Notes: a model not told the origin generated them from the sequence alone. Counted from the first letter of the stretch, positions 26,965 through 36,559 are shown. The stretch is 63,366 nucleotides of DNA from an uncultured Roseicyclus sp. (GCA_937139335.1 CAKZPN010000058.1:1-63366); one strand, 5' to 3'. Made by a program: numbers and translations.

Positions 26965-28157
26965 GCCGCGTCAGCGAGCAGTACGAGGCGTTTCCCTACC
27001 CCGAGCGCGACCCGGCGGAGGAAGCGAAGCGGCTGATCACCGGCTCCCCCAGCCATCCGCTCGAGATCGACCATTTCCTCTTCGGCGGCACGCGCGACTG
27101 GTCGCAGCCGCTGCGCGCGCTGGTGGCCGGCGGCGGCACGGGCGACGCGCTGATCCAGCTGGCGCAGGTGTTGACCAGCGCCGGCAAGCCCTACGAGATC
27201 ACCTATCTCGACCTGTCGGAGGCATCGCGCAAGATCGCCGAGGCGCGGGCAACGTCGCGGGGGCTTTCCGGGATCACGTTTCACACCCGCTCGCTGCTGG
27301 ATGCGCCCGAGTTGGGGCCGTTCGACTATATCGACTGCTGCGGCGTGCTGCATCACCTTCCCGAGCCGCAGGAAGGCTTCGATGCGCTGGCCGCCAGCCT
27401 TGCGCCCGAGGGCGGTCTGGGCCTGATGGTCTACGCGCCCTTCGGCCGCTCGGGCGTCTACCCGCTGCAGGAGGCGTTCGGGGCGGTGCTGGACGGAAGC
27501 CCGCGCGACCGGTTGCGGCGGGCGAAGGCGATCTTCGAGCGCATCCCCGACGGCCACCCGTTCAAGCGCAACGCGCAACTCGGCGACCACAGGGCGAGCG
27601 AGGCGGGGTTCTACGACCTGCTCCTGCACAGCCAGGACAGGCCGTTCCGTATCGGCGAGCTGCTGGGGGTGCTGGACCGTGCGGGGCTGACCATGACCGG
27701 CAGCCCGCAGGCGCATCTCTACGATCCCCTACCTATCCTCGGCGACAAGGGCTTGCTTGCGGGGCTGGACGCGGCGCAGCGGATGGACTTGGCCGAGGCG
27801 CTGCGCGGCACGATCCGCACCCATGTGCTCTATGCCGCGCGGTCCGTGGAGGGGCGGGTGGCGCAGCCGGGCCCCCACGCGGTGCCGCATCTGAAGGGCG
27901 TGGCAGGCGGCAAGCTGGCGCAGATCGCGCTGAAACAGGGGACGATCCCGGTGCGCCACGAGGGCGAACGCTTCGAGATCCCGGTGCCGGCACTTGCCGT
28001 GCGGGCGCTGGCGCAGATCGACGGGCGCCGCACGCTGGGGGAGATCGCGCGGGCCATGCGCACCGACTGGATGGCCTTCGCGCCGATCTGGGCGGGCGTG
28101 TCGCGAGCCATGACGGGGCACGGGCTCCTCTACTACTCGCGCCTGCTCCGGGGCTGA
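26961..28157 (+). CDS. SAM-dependent methyltransferase with PqqD-like C-terminus
   Basis: A 398-residue class I methyltransferase. Motif I is ALVAGGGTGDALIQLAQVL (about 52-70), followed by EITYLDLSEASRKIAEARA and FDYIDCCGVLHHLPEPQEGF. The C-terminal 90 residues (about 310-398) include ALAQIDGRRTLGEIARAM, which reads like a small PqqD-type winged helix; that part is my own reading. It is coupled to the N-demethylase gene by ATGA. A methyltransferase beside an oxidative demethylase suggests work on related methylated amines, but no substrate can be stated. Confidence 0.87.
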   Translation: MSRVSEQYEAFPYPERDPAEEAKRLITGSPSHPLEIDHFLFGGTRDWSQPLRALVAGGGTGDALIQLAQVLTSAGKPYEITYLDLSEASRKIAEARATSRGLSGITFHTRSLLDAPELGPFDYIDCCGVLHHLPEPQEGFDALAASLAPEGGLGLMVYAPFGRSGVYPLQEAFGAVLDGSPRDRLRRAKAIFERIPDGHPFKRNAQLGDHRASEAGFYDLLLHSQDRPFRIGELLGVLDRAGLTMTGSPQAHLYDPLPILGDKGLLAGLDAAQRMDLAEALRGTIRTHVLYAARSVEGRVAQPGPHAVPHLKGVAGGKLAQIALKQGTIPVRHEGERFEIPVPALAVRALAQIDGRRTLGEIARAMRTDWMAFAPIWAGVSRAMTGHGLLYYSRLLRG

Positions 28158-28158
28158 C

Positions 28159-29256
28159 TTACGCCTTGAAATGCTTGGAGAGTTTCAGGCCCTGGCCTTG
28201 GTAGTTCGACGCGATGCCCGAGCCGTAGAGCCGGGCGGGCAGGGCGGCCATGCGCTCGTAGACCAGCCGCCCCACCACCTGCCCGTGTTCGAGGACGAAG
28301 GGCGCCTCGTGGCAACGCACCTCGAGCACGCCGCGGGCGGGGACGCCGTGGCCGAAGCCGGGGTCGAAGAAGCCAGCGTAATGCACCCGGAACTCGCCCA
28401 CCATGGCGAGGTAGGGCGACATCTCGGCGGCGCAGTCGGGCGGGATCGTGACCGCCTCGCGGCTCACGAGGATGTAGAAGGCGCCGGGGTCGAGGATGAT
28501 GCGGCCGTCTTCGCTGCGCACCTCCTCCCAGAACTCGGGGATGCTGTGGCTGCCCACCTGCGTCAGGTCGATGACGCCGGTGTGCGGCTTGGCGCGGTAG
28601 CCGACGATGCCGGCGGCGGTGGGGGTGAGATCGACCGAGAAGCCGAGGCCTTCGTCGATCACGGGGGTGCCGTCGACCAGCGGCGTTTTCGCGTGGCGCG
28701 CGGTCAGCTCCGCATCGCTCAGCACTGCCTGTCCGCGGCGGAAGCGGATCTGGTTCAGGCGCAGGCCCGGCGCAACCTTCACGGAAAAGGAGCGCGGGCA
28801 GATCTCGGCGTAGAGCGGGCCGGTGTAGCCCGCGGGAATGCGGTCGAATTCCGCCCCGCCGTCGGCGATCACGCGGGTCAGGCAATCGACGCGCCCGGTG
28901 GAGCTTTTGGCGTTGCAGGCGGCGGAGACGTCTTGCGGCAGCGCCAGCCCTTCCATCAACGGCACGACGTAGACGCAGCCCTTTTCCAGCACCGCGCCCT
29001 GGCTCAGATCCATGCGGTGCATCTCGAATTCCGCGATCCGGTCGGCGACGCGGCGGCCGTGGCCGGCGAGGAACGAGGCGCGGACGCGGTAGGCGGTCTT
29101 GCCGAGGCGCAGGTCGAGGCTTGCCGGCTGCACCTGGTCGGTATCGGGGTTGACGCAACTGATCTGGCCGCGCGCGATCATCGCCTCGATCGCGTGGTCG
29201 GGCAGCACGCCTTCGCCCGCCTCGCCGGGGGGCCTCTGATCCGTCGCGTCACTCAT
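28159..29256 (-). CDS. dcd: dCTP deaminase, long two-domain form
   Basis: Deaminates dCTP to dUTP, the first step to dTMP. At 365 residues it is about twice the usual bacterial Dcd (near 190). Both halves look dUTPase/Dcd-like: the first has LPDHAIEAMIARGQISC, DLRLGKTAYRVRASF and NAKSSTGRVDCLTRV; the second has LDPGAFYILVSREAVTI, VGEFRVHYAGFFDPGFG and LEVRCHEAPFVLEHGQ. The long form is common in alphaproteobacteria. Start at ATG 29256 (MSDATDQ). The tRNA-Pro terminator lies immediately upstream, and the gene converges with the methyltransferase gene with one base between stops. Confidence 0.93.
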   Translation of the reverse strand: MSDATDQRPPGEAGEGVLPDHAIEAMIARGQISCVNPDTDQVQPASLDLRLGKTAYRVRASFLAGHGRRVADRIAEFEMHRMDLSQGAVLEKGCVYVVPLMEGLALPQDVSAACNAKSSTGRVDCLTRVIADGGAEFDRIPAGYTGPLYAEICPRSFSVKVAPGLRLNQIRFRRGQAVLSDAELTARHAKTPLVDGTPVIDEGLGFSVDLTPTAAGIVGYRAKPHTGVIDLTQVGSHSIPEFWEEVRSEDGRIILDPGAFYILVSREAVTIPPDCAAEMSPYLAMVGEFRVHYAGFFDPGFGHGVPARGVLEVRCHEAPFVLEHGQVVGRLVYERMAALPARLYGSGIASNYQGQGLKLSKHFKA

Positions 29257-29281
29257 CCGGGCTCCCCCTCGTTCGGCCAAG

Positions 29282-29317
29282 AAAAAACCGCCCGCGCCGT
29301 GGGCGCAAGGCGGTTTT
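29282..29317 (-). terminator. Terminator after tRNA-Pro
   Basis: AAAACCGCC (29284-29292) pairs with GGCGGTTTT (29309-29317). On the minus strand the stem is followed by TTTTTT and C. It lies 30 bases beyond the tRNA-Pro gene and just upstream of dcd. Confidence 0.85.
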
Positions 29318-29346
29318 CGCGGGGTCCCGCGGTGGCGGGAAGTATT

Positions 29347-29423
29347 TGGTCGGGCTAGCAGGACTTGAACCTGCGACCTTCCGTCCCCCAGACGGACGCG
29401 CTACCAAGCTGCGCTATAGCCCG
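29347..29423 (-). tRNA. tRNA-Pro (anticodon GGG)
   Basis: A 77-base cloverleaf on the minus strand. The acceptor stem CGGGCTA pairs with TAGCCCG, followed by discriminator A and an encoded CCA. The anticodon arm TCCGT-CTGGGGG-ACGGA has GGG in the anticodon position. The T arm is CGCAGGTTCAAGTCCTGCT. It reads proline codons CCC and CCU. It is followed by its own terminator and preceded on the same strand by the merR-type gene. Confidence 0.97.
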
Positions 29424-29465
29424 ACGTGTCGCCCTTCTACCCATTTTGCCGGGGCGCGCAAGGGG

Positions 29466-30167
29466 TCAGGCCGATGGCCCGGCCCGCATCCGGTCGCGCA
29501 GCGCCGCCAGCGCCGGGCGCAGCCGGGCGAGGGCGGCGGGCGGCAGGCGGTCGCCTCGTGCAAGCGCGGCGAGGGCGTCCATGGGCGGAGTGTCGGGGGC
29601 AGGCATGGGTGTCGGCTCTGCCTCCGGCTCGGGCGCAAGGGCCTCCGGTTCCGGTTCCTGCGCGGGTCCGGCGATGTCGGGCTCGGGGTCCGGCGCGACG
29701 GCTTCATCGTCCGGCTCGGGCGCAAGGTCTTCCGGCTCCGGCTCCGGGTCGGGGACGACGAAGGGGAACAGCCGTTGCGGCGTTTCGGCAGCGGTGGGCG
29801 CGGCACGCGTCTCGGCGGTGGTGTCCTCGACCTCCGCCTCGTCGATCCAGTCGCTCAGCGCCTCGGCGTCGATCAGGTCGCCCTCGGCGAAATCGACCGG
29901 CGGCGACAGGGCAGCGACGGCGGCAACGCCCTCCTCGCGGATCATCTTCTGCACGCCGCGGATGGTCAGGCCGCGGTCATGCAGCAGCACCTTGATGCCG
30001 CCCACCAGCTCCATGTCGGCGGGGCGGTAATAACGGCGTCCGCCGGCGCGTTTCACCGGCTTGATCTGCGGAAATTTCGATTCCCAGAAACGCAGGACAT
30101 GGGCGGCAACATCCAGCCAATCCGCCACTTCGCGGATGGTCCGAAAGGCTTGCGACGATTTCGACAT
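29466..30167 (-). CDS. MerR-family transcriptional regulator
   Basis: A 233-residue protein with an N-terminal MerR winged helix ([20 protein letters not shown], then [20 protein letters not shown]) in residues 8-75, a linker rich in Pro/Glu/Ala (about 120-200) and a short helical C-terminus. In alphaproteobacteria this gene regularly follows ihfA in the plsX-fabH-ihfA unit. The [10 protein letters not shown] sequence is typical of that set. Its target is unknown. The acidic PE-rich linker is of low complexity. Confidence 0.9.
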   Translation of the reverse strand: MSKSSQAFRTIREVADWLDVAAHVLRFWESKFPQIKPVKRAGGRRYYRPADMELVGGIKVLLHDRGLTIRGVQKMIREEGVAAVAALSPPVDFAEGDLIDAEALSDWIDEAEVEDTTAETRAAPTAAETPQRLFPFVVPDPEPEPEDLAPEPDDEAVAPDPEPDIAGPAQEPEPEALAPEPEAEPTPMPAPDTPPMDALAALARGDRLPPAALARLRPALAALRDRMRAGPSA

Positions 30168-30242
30168 GGCCGGTTTGCCCGCCTCTGCTCGGTCCCTCTG
30201 CCGTTCGTGCCGCGCGCCGCCTCAAGGCGCGAAGCCGGCTCC

Positions 30243-30545
30243 TCAGCCGCGGTTGCCCGCCGCGACCCGGTCCTTCATCAGGTGCGAGGGCCGGAAGGTC
30301 AGCACGCGGCGCGGGCTGATCGGCACCTCTTCGCCCGTCTTCGGGTTGCGCCCCACGCGCGCGGTCTTGGACCGCACCGAGAAGGTCCCGAAGGACGAGA
30401 TCTTGACCTGTTCGCCCTCGACGAGCGCGTCGGACATCAATTCAAGCACCCGTTCCACGAGCTGTGCGCTTTCGTTGCGCGACAGGCCAACCTCGCGAAA
30501 CACCGCTTCGGACAGGTCCATCCGTGTCAGCGTCTTGCCAGCCAT
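30243..30545 (-). CDS. ihfA: Integration host factor subunit alpha
   Basis: A 100-residue DNA-bending protein that pairs with IHF beta. It starts [20 protein letters not shown] and carries the beta-arm [20 protein letters not shown] with the Pro that intercalates DNA. Length is normal. Start at ATG 30545 is the family start, although the frame is open 17 codons further. It sits between fabH and the merR-type gene. Confidence 0.96.
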   Translation of the reverse strand: MAGKTLTRMDLSEAVFREVGLSRNESAQLVERVLELMSDALVEGEQVKISSFGTFSVRSKTARVGRNPKTGEEVPISPRRVLTFRPSHLMKDRVAAGNRG

Positions 30546-30641
30546 CAGTTTGCGTCCCCCAAATGTGGATGCAGGATGCGTGAAGGGATTTCTCAAGTCA
30601 ATCGAGAGACTTGCAGGCTGGCGTTTATCTGCCGCCGACTG

Positions 30642-31619
30642 TCACCAGCGCATCACGACCGCGCCCCAGGCGAGGCCCCCGCCGATCGCCTCGCAGACCA
30701 GCAGATCGCCGGGCTTGATCTGGCCGCGCGCGACCCCCACCGACAGCGCCAGCGGGATCGAGGCGGCGGAGGTGTTGCCGTGGTCCTGCACCGTCACAAC
30801 GACGCGGTCCATGGCGATACCCATCTTCTGCGCGGTCCGCGTGATGATGCGCAAATTCGCCTGGTGCGGCACGATCCAGTCGACCTGCTCGGGTTGCACG
30901 CCCGCCTTGTCGAGCGCAGCCTCGGCCGTTTCGGCAAGTTTTTCAACAGCATGGCGAAAGACCTCGCGGCCCTCCATGCGGAGCACCCCGGTGGTGCCGG
31001 AGCTTGAGACGCCGCCGTCGACGTAGAGCAGGTCCTTGAACCGCCCATCGGAATGCAGGTCGGTGGCAAGCACGCCGCGGTCGGTCGCGGTGCCTTCACC
31101 CTCCTGCGCCTCGAGGATCAGCGCGCCCGCGCCGTCGCCGAAGAGGACGCAAGTGCCGCGGTCGGTCCAGTCCATGATGCGGCTGAAGGTCTCGGCCCCG
31201 ATGACCAGGGCGCGTTTGGCCTGACCCGAGGCGATCAGCGCATCGGCATTGGCCAGCGCGTAGACGAATCCGGCGCAGACGGCCTGCACGTCGAAGGCGA
31301 ATCCCCTCCGCATGCCCAGCCCCGCCTGCACCATCGTGGCGCAGGACGGAAAGGTCAGGTCGGGGGTCGAGGTGGCGACGATCACCACGTCGATGGCGTC
31401 AGGCTCGAGGCCGGCCATGTCGAGCGCGGCGCGCGCGGCCTCCACCGCCATCTGGCTGGTGGTTTCGCCCTCGGCGGCGAAATGGCGCCGCTCGATGCCC
31501 GAGCGCGAGCGAATCCATTCGTCGGTGGTGTCGAGCGTCCTTTCAAACTCGGAATTTTCGACCACGCGGGCGGGCAGGTAGTGGCCGATGCCCACGGGGA
31601 CGGCGCGGATCCTTGTCAT
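30642..31619 (-). CDS. fabH: Beta-ketoacyl-ACP synthase III
   Basis: Starts fatty acid synthesis by condensing acetyl-CoA with malonyl-ACP. The 325-residue thiolase-fold enzyme has the active-site Cys115 in [10 protein letters not shown], the His in VPHQANLRI and the Asn in [14 protein letters not shown]. Its ATG overlaps the plsX stop (4 bases), so the two are coupled. Order rpmF-plsX-fabH-ihfA is widely conserved. Confidence 0.97.
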   Translation of the reverse strand: MTRIRAVPVGIGHYLPARVVENSEFERTLDTTDEWIRSRSGIERRHFAAEGETTSQMAVEAARAALDMAGLEPDAIDVVIVATSTPDLTFPSCATMVQAGLGMRRGFAFDVQAVCAGFVYALANADALIASGQAKRALVIGAETFSRIMDWTDRGTCVLFGDGAGALILEAQEGEGTATDRGVLATDLHSDGRFKDLLYVDGGVSSSGTTGVLRMEGREVFRHAVEKLAETAEAALDKAGVQPEQVDWIVPHQANLRIITRTAQKMGIAMDRVVVTVQDHGNTSAASIPLALSVGVARGQIKPGDLLVCEAIGGGLAWGAVVMRW

Positions 31620-32713
31620 GGCTCTCCGGCCTCCGATTGAATGATGGCCGAGGCGGCCTGTTCGGCTTCGGCGAGACGGGCCGCCAGGCGGTCGCTGAGC
31701 CCCGCCGCGGCCAGCCGCGCGGCCAGCTTGATCGCGGCGGAGACGCCGGTCGCGTCGGCCGAGCCGTGCGATTTCACCACCGTGCCGTTCAGCCCCAGGA
31801 ACACGCCGCCGTTCACCCGGCGCGGGTCGATGCGTTTGGACAGGCGGCGGAGCGAGGTATAGGCCAGCAGCGCCGCGATGCGCGACAGCGGCGAAAACCG
31901 GAACGCCTCGCCCAGCAGTTCGCGGATCAGGCGCGCGGTGCCCTCGCCGGTCTTCAGCGCGACATTGCCGGTGAACCCGTCGGTCACGATCACATCGACC
32001 ATGTCGGAGGGCAGATCGCCGCCCTCGATGAAGCCCACGAAGTCGAAATCCGCGGCCTTGCTGACCCGTTCGATCAGTTCGGCGGCAAGCTTCAGCTCGG
32101 CCCTGCCCTTGTGTTCCTCGGTGCCGACGTTCAGCAGCCCGACGCGCGGCCGCGGCAGGTCGAGGCCGTTGCGCGCGTAGCTGGCGCCCATCAGGGCGTA
32201 TTGCAGCAAGTCCGCGGCATCGGCGCGGATGTCGGCACCCACATCCAGCATCACGTTGAAGCCGCTGGGATTGCGCGAGGGCCAGAGGCAGGCGATGGCG
32301 GGGCGGTTCACCCCCTCGATCTTGCGCAGGCGGATCATGCTCAGCGCCATCAGCGCGCCGGTGTTGCCGCAGCTGACGGCCGCGCCGGCCTCGCCGCTGC
32401 GCACCGCCTCGATGCAGGACCACATCGAGGTGGACTTGCCGTTGCGCAACACGTGGGAAGGTTTGGTGTCCATCGTCACCACGCCCTCAGCGTGGCGGAT
32501 CTCGCACCGGTCCATCAGGTCGCGGCGGCGTTCGATCAGGCGCTCGAGCTGCGGGCGGTCGCCATGCACGATGAACCGCAACGCGGCGTTCTTGGCCGCG
32601 GACAAGGCCATTCCCGCCACCACGACGGACGGCCCCATGTCGCTGCCCATCGCGTCGATGGACAGGACCGTGCCGGGTATGGTGTGGGCCGTAAGTGCCG
32701 TTCCGTGCGTCAT
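31616..32713 (-). CDS. plsX: Phosphate acyltransferase PlsX
   Basis: Converts acyl-ACP to acyl-phosphate for phospholipid synthesis, as a peripheral membrane enzyme. In 365 residues it shows [20 protein letters not shown] at the start, [20 protein letters not shown] and [20 protein letters not shown]. The length is at the upper end of the family range. Placed 39 bases after rpmF and overlapping fabH. Confidence 0.97.
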   Translation of the reverse strand: MTHGTALTAHTIPGTVLSIDAMGSDMGPSVVVAGMALSAAKNAALRFIVHGDRPQLERLIERRRDLMDRCEIRHAEGVVTMDTKPSHVLRNGKSTSMWSCIEAVRSGEAGAAVSCGNTGALMALSMIRLRKIEGVNRPAIACLWPSRNPSGFNVMLDVGADIRADAADLLQYALMGASYARNGLDLPRPRVGLLNVGTEEHKGRAELKLAAELIERVSKAADFDFVGFIEGGDLPSDMVDVIVTDGFTGNVALKTGEGTARLIRELLGEAFRFSPLSRIAALLAYTSLRRLSKRIDPRRVNGGVFLGLNGTVVKSHGSADATGVSAAIKLAARLAAAGLSDRLAARLAEAEQAASAIIQSEAGEP

Positions 32714-32752
32714 GCCCCGCGTCGCCTTCGCCGCCTCGGGCCGATTACCGGA

Positions 32753-32959
32753 TCAGGCCGCGTCTTCGTCGAGGTCGATCTCGTCGGCCTTCGCGATGAT
32801 CTCGCGGTCATTGTAGGTGCCGCACGACGGGCAGACGTGATGCGGACGCTTGAGTTCGCCGCAGGACGGGCACTCGTTCGGATTGGAGCCTTCGAGCCCG
32901 TCATGGGCACGACGCATGCCGCGCCGCGATCGCGTCACTCGGTTCTGGGGGACAGCCAT
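32753..32959 (-). CDS. rpmF: 50S ribosomal protein L32
   Basis: A 68-residue ribosomal protein with [20 protein letters not shown] at the start and a four-Cys zinc site ([18 protein letters not shown]). The zinc-binding form implies normal zinc supply in the host. Heads the rpmF-plsX-fabH unit. The 211 bases upstream (32,960-33,170) hold no gene and presumably contain the promoter. Confidence 0.97.
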   Translation of the reverse strand: MAVPQNRVTRSRRGMRRAHDGLEGSNPNECPSCGELKRPHHVCPSCGTYNDREIIAKADEIDLDEDAA

Positions 32960-33170
32960 GTCACAACCTCGGTGTTCGGGGGCGATCCCGGTACGGCCGC
33001 CCGATCAGTCAAAATTCTCGTCTCGGTCTTCGCGGCCCCGATACCCTGTTGCGGCCTGACTGGCCAGTGCGGATATGATGCAAAGGGCAGGTTGACCGCA
33101 CCCTTGGCGGGGCGCGAATGAGGCCGGGAACATACTCTGATTCCCTGCCCATGCAACCCCTATTCGGGGC

Positions 33171-33758
33171 TCAGTTTTCGCCGGTTTCGCTGCCCTCGCC
33201 GCCGCTCTCGCCCTCGTCGTCTTCGCGGCCCGCAAGCTTGTCGCGCAGGGCCGCCAGACCCGACAGCGGCTTGGCATCCTCATCGGTCATCGGCGCCACG
33301 CCGGGCGCGGCAAAGGTGGCCTCTTCCAGCGCGGCGCCGGGGGCGCGGGGGTAGAGCGGCAGCGCCAGCGCCAGCGCCTCGGCCATCACCGCCGACAGGT
33401 CGAGCACCGCCGGCAGCGGCTCGGCCGAGTCGTCCTCGGGCATCTCGACCTCGTCCTCTTCTGGCTCGGGCATCTCGGCCAGGTAGCGGCGCAGCACCGG
33501 CTCGTCGATGCGCGTGGTCACGGGTTCGGCCGTCACCACGCAGGGCTGCACCACGGTGGCGCCCAGCGTGCCCTCGAGCCGCCAGTCGCGCGCGCCCTCG
33601 GCCACCAGCCGCCCGGCAAAGCGCAGCTTGCGCAGTGCGATCAGCTCCATCTCCTCGGCCAACACCTTGCGCGCCTCGGCCTCGGGGGTGATCTCGAATG
33701 CGGTGTCCTTGCTCCGCGTCAGGCGGGCGAGGGACAGGTGGGTGGCCGGGTCTGCCAT
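33171..33758 (-). CDS. YceD/DUF177-family protein
   Basis: A 195-residue protein of the DUF177 family, whose members sit upstream of rpmF and affect ribosomal RNA accumulation in some organisms. The core is WRLEGTLGATVVQPCVVTAE PVTTR, and the acidic middle EMPEPEEDEVEMPEDD and the C-terminal EDDEGESGGEGS are low-complexity. Start at ATG 33758 (MADPATHLSL). Transcribed towards rpmF. Function in this organism is not shown by sequence. Confidence 0.88.
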   Translation of the reverse strand: MADPATHLSLARLTRSKDTAFEITPEAEARKVLAEEMELIALRKLRFAGRLVAEGARDWRLEGTLGATVVQPCVVTAEPVTTRIDEPVLRRYLAEMPEPEEDEVEMPEDDSAEPLPAVLDLSAVMAEALALALPLYPRAPGAALEEATFAAPGVAPMTDEDAKPLSGLAALRDKLAGREDDEGESGGEGSETGEN

Positions 33759-33892
33759 GGCGGAGCCTCCTTCGGGATGCGTCGCAAACTTGCCCTGTGG
33801 GCCGCGGTAAGCTAAGCGGATAGAAAGCTTCGGACGGCTTCGCAAGGGTGACGGCGCGCCGACCGGACAGAGATTGGGGCAAGAGGGCGAGT

Positions 33893-34354
33893 ATGCATAG
33901 GTCCACACGCGGTTTCCGGACAGGTCTCTTCGGCCTTTGCCTGGCGCTCGGGCTTGCGGCCTGTTCGGCGACCTTCGACAACCACGGCTTCGTGCCCCCG
34001 CCCGAGGATCTGGCGGCGGTCAATATCGGCGACAGCCGCGAGGCGGTGATCGAAACCATCGGCACGCCCGGCGTGTCCGGCGTGATGCGCGACGAGGCCT
34101 GGTTCTATACCGCCTACCGCGTGCGAAACTACGCCTACCGCGCCCCCGAGGTGACGGAGCGGCAGGTTCTCGCGGTATCCTTCGACGGGGCCGGGCGGGT
34201 GCAGAATATCGAGGAATTCGGCCTCGACGACGGCAACATCATCCAGCTGTCGCGGCGCGTCACGACCAGTTCGGTGCGCGAGATCTCGTTCCTGAGCCAG
34301 ATCCTGTCCAACTTCGGCCGGATCAACGTCGGCGACGTGCTCGGCGGGGAGTGA
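33893..34354 (+). CDS. BamE/SmpA-type outer-membrane lipoprotein
   Basis: A 153-residue lipoprotein with lipobox LGLAAC at the end of a signal peptide, so Cys is lipid-modified and the protein probably sits in the outer membrane facing the periplasm. The SmpA/OmlA domain is seen in VNIGDSREAVIETIGTPGVS and SFDGAGRVQNIEEFGLDDG. BamE helps the BAM machine that folds beta-barrel proteins. Divergent from the DUF177 gene, as in other alphaproteobacteria. Start at ATG 33893 opens the signal peptide. Confidence 0.9.
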   Translation: MHRSTRGFRTGLFGLCLALGLAACSATFDNHGFVPPPEDLAAVNIGDSREAVIETIGTPGVSGVMRDEAWFYTAYRVRNYAYRAPEVTERQVLAVSFDGAGRVQNIEEFGLDDGNIIQLSRRVTTSSVREISFLSQILSNFGRINVGDVLGGE

Positions 34355-34444
34355 TCGGCGCGCACTTGTCGTCGCAGCGTCATGGGCGCATCCTAGGATG
34401 TGTCCAACGGGCAAGCGGGATCGGCAAGGCAGGAGCGGGCTCCC

Positions 34445-35182
34445 ATGTTGAATTTTGCCAAGGGGCGTTATCGCGCCCGCATCGCCGACACCCCGCAAGA
34501 CATCGAGGCGGCGCAGCGCCTGCGTACCCTCGCGTTCCGTGGGCCGGGTGCCGCGATGGTGGATCATGACGATTTCGACGAGACCTGCACCCATGTGCTG
34601 GTCGAGGAGGCGCGCAGCGGCGCCTTGGTCTGCTGCTTCCGGCTCCTGCATCTCGGATCGGGTGCCGAGATCGGGCGCAGCTATTCGGCGCAGTTCTACG
34701 AATTGTCGGCGCTGGCCGATTTCGACGGCCCGATGGTCGAGATGGGGCGGTTCTGCATCCACCCCGACCACCGCGACCCCGACATCCTGCGCGTCGCCTG
34801 GGGCGCGATGACGGCCTACGTGGACCGCGAAAAGGTCGAAATGCTGTTCGGCTGCTCGTCCTTCCACGGGATCGAGGCGAAAGACTACTACGACGCCTTC
34901 GCACTGCTGCGCGACCGCCACATAGCGCCCAAGCGCTGGTTGCCGCGGGTCAAGGCGCCCGCGGTATTCCGCTTTGCCAGCCGGTTGCGGCGCAAGCCCG
35001 ACCTGAAGCGCGCGCAGGCCAAGATGCCGCCGCTGCTCAGGACCTACCTGCTGATGGGCGGCTGGGTCAGCGACCACGCGGTGATCGACCGCGACCTCGG
35101 CACGCTGCATGTCTTCACCGGGCTGGAGATCCGCGCCGTGCCGCCGGCGCGCGCCCGGCTGCTCAGGGCGGTGGCGGGGTAG
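34445..35182 (+). CDS. OlsB-like GNAT acyltransferase
   Basis: A 245-residue protein of the family that includes ornithine N-alpha-acyltransferase OlsB, the first enzyme of ornithine lipid synthesis. The segments YELSALADFDGPMVEMGRFC then IHPDHRDPDILRVAWGAMTAY and MLFGCSSFHGIEAKDYYDAF are characteristic. It would take an acyl group from acyl-ACP at the inner membrane face. The partner OlsA is not next to it, so ornithine lipid synthesis is likely but not proven from here. Start at ATG 34445. Confidence 0.86.
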   Translation: MLNFAKGRYRARIADTPQDIEAAQRLRTLAFRGPGAAMVDHDDFDETCTHVLVEEARSGALVCCFRLLHLGSGAEIGRSYSAQFYELSALADFDGPMVEMGRFCIHPDHRDPDILRVAWGAMTAYVDREKVEMLFGCSSFHGIEAKDYYDAFALLRDRHIAPKRWLPRVKAPAVFRFASRLRRKPDLKRAQAKMPPLLRTYLLMGGWVSDHAVIDRDLGTLHVFTGLEIRAVPPARARLLRAVAG

Positions 35183-35256
35183 GGAAACCACGTCTTGATC
35201 GCATGATCCTGCGGGCGGCACGATCGCCCGGATGCACCAGCGTAAAGGTCATGACG

Positions 35257-35667
35257 ATGCCGAACCTGCCCCTGAAGTGCCGGCCGCGATTCTCCCTTCT
35301 GGCGATGTGCCTTGCGATGGTCGCGTGCCAGCCCGCCGCGGACCCGCCCGAGGTGCGGCGCGACGTGCCGGGCTTCCTGTTCTGCGGGGTGGACGGCGAC
35401 AGTCCGCTGTCCGGCAGGCTGGTCGGTCGCCCGCTGGAGGAGATCGGGCCCTACACCGATGCTGCCATGGCCGCCGGAGTGGTCGTCGATGTCGCCGGGA
35501 TCGGGCCGGACGGCACGGCCAGCCTGATCCTGATCGAGACGACGGACATCCTGACCGTGCTGCACCGCAACGGGGTGATCGAGAGCATCAGCTGCCTTCC
35601 ACGCGACCTGTGCACCGGGCCGCGCCGGGATGAATCGGCGCTGTGCGGGCGCGCGCAGAGCCGCTGA
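35257..35667 (+). CDS. Small lipoprotein of unknown function
   Basis: A 136-residue protein with a signal peptide ending in the lipobox LAMVAC, so it is likely a lipoprotein. The mature part holds a repeatedly hydrophobic segment and four further Cys, in FLFCGVDG, SISCLPRDLC and ALCGRA. No family recognised. Start at ATG 35257 is chosen because AAAGG lies 9 bases ahead; an ATG two codons upstream is too close to it. The last 80 bases overlap the convergent minus-strand gene. Confidence 0.65.
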   Translation: MPNLPLKCRPRFSLLAMCLAMVACQPAADPPEVRRDVPGFLFCGVDGDSPLSGRLVGRPLEEIGPYTDAAMAAGVVVDVAGIGPDGTASLILIETTDILTVLHRNGVIESISCLPRDLCTGPRRDESALCGRAQSR

Positions 35668-36559
35668 GCCCGCGAAGCCGCCGCAGCAAGGCGTGCAGCG
35701 GCACCGTTGGCCCGCCCGCGCCCCAGGTTCCGCCCAGATCCCGCACCACGGCCCCGCTGCCGCGCTTGAACCGGGCGAGGCCGGGGGACCGCCTCCCGTC
35801 GCAGAGCCCGAGGTCGATTCGGATCGCACCGTGTGTCGCCAGTGCGCCCATCGCCTGCCATATCAGCAAGCTGTGGGCCGAGGCGGCGCGCCCTTCGGCG
35901 CCCGACCAGCCGATCAGGTAGGTCGCGCCGCGCCCGTGCAGGGCAAAGAGCATCGCCGCGACCGTCCGGGCGCCCCGCCGCGCGGTGAAGAGGCGCAGCG
36001 CGCCCGGTGCCGCGACCGCCATCGCGGTGATGAGCTTGGGCGGCAGGCCAGCATAGCTGCGCGTTGCCTGCTGCGCGGCGTCCTTGTGGAACAGCCAGTG
36101 CTGCGGGTCGGGCGGCAGGGCGGCCTCCGACACGGCAAGCCCCTGCCGCTGCCCGTGCCGCAGCCGGTTGCGCCACTTGCCACCCATTCGCGCCAGCCAG
36201 TCCTCGGGACAGCCCGACAGCGGCAGCTCCGCCACCGGGCGTGGGGCGGCGAGGCGCAGGAACCCCGCGCGCGCCAGGGCCGCGCCGTCACCCGGCGTTT
36301 CGGCATTGGTGATCAGGGCCCGCGCCTTGAGGCTGTGACGCAACCCCGCCAGCGCCGGCAGTGATGGCGGGTCGTCCCACACCGGGCGGGAGATCAGCGC
36401 GACGCGGCCGAGGAGGGGCAGGGTGCGTGTCAACACCAGCGCCGGGCCAAAGGGCAGGGAGACAAACGCCGCCTCCGCCCCGATCCGTGTCAGCGCGGCG
36501 TGGTAGAGCGGGGATTGCTGCAACGGCAGCGGGCTTTCGGGGATGCCAAGATCGAACAT
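35588..36559 (-). CDS. FemAB/GNAT-like acyltransferase
   Basis: A 323-residue protein with a GNAT/FemAB-like fold. Features are WLARMGGKWRNRLRHGQRQG, a segment typical of FemAB-like lipid or peptidoglycan aminoacyl transferases, GATYLIGWSGAEGRAASAHS and IDLGLCDGRRSPGLARFKRG. Substrate unknown. It lies 36 bases upstream of tyrS on the opposite side (same strand, tyrS first), and its 3-prime end overlaps the lipoprotein gene by 80 bases, so one of the two stops could be misplaced, although both frames look coding. Confidence 0.78.
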   Translation of the reverse strand: MFDLGIPESPLPLQQSPLYHAALTRIGAEAAFVSLPFGPALVLTRTLPLLGRVALISRPVWDDPPSLPALAGLRHSLKARALITNAETPGDGAALARAGFLRLAAPRPVAELPLSGCPEDWLARMGGKWRNRLRHGQRQGLAVSEAALPPDPQHWLFHKDAAQQATRSYAGLPPKLITAMAVAAPGALRLFTARRGARTVAAMLFALHGRGATYLIGWSGAEGRAASAHSLLIWQAMGALATHGAIRIDLGLCDGRRSPGLARFKRGSGAVVRDLGGTWGAGGPTVPLHALLRRLRGLSGSARARTAPIHPGAARCTGRVEGS

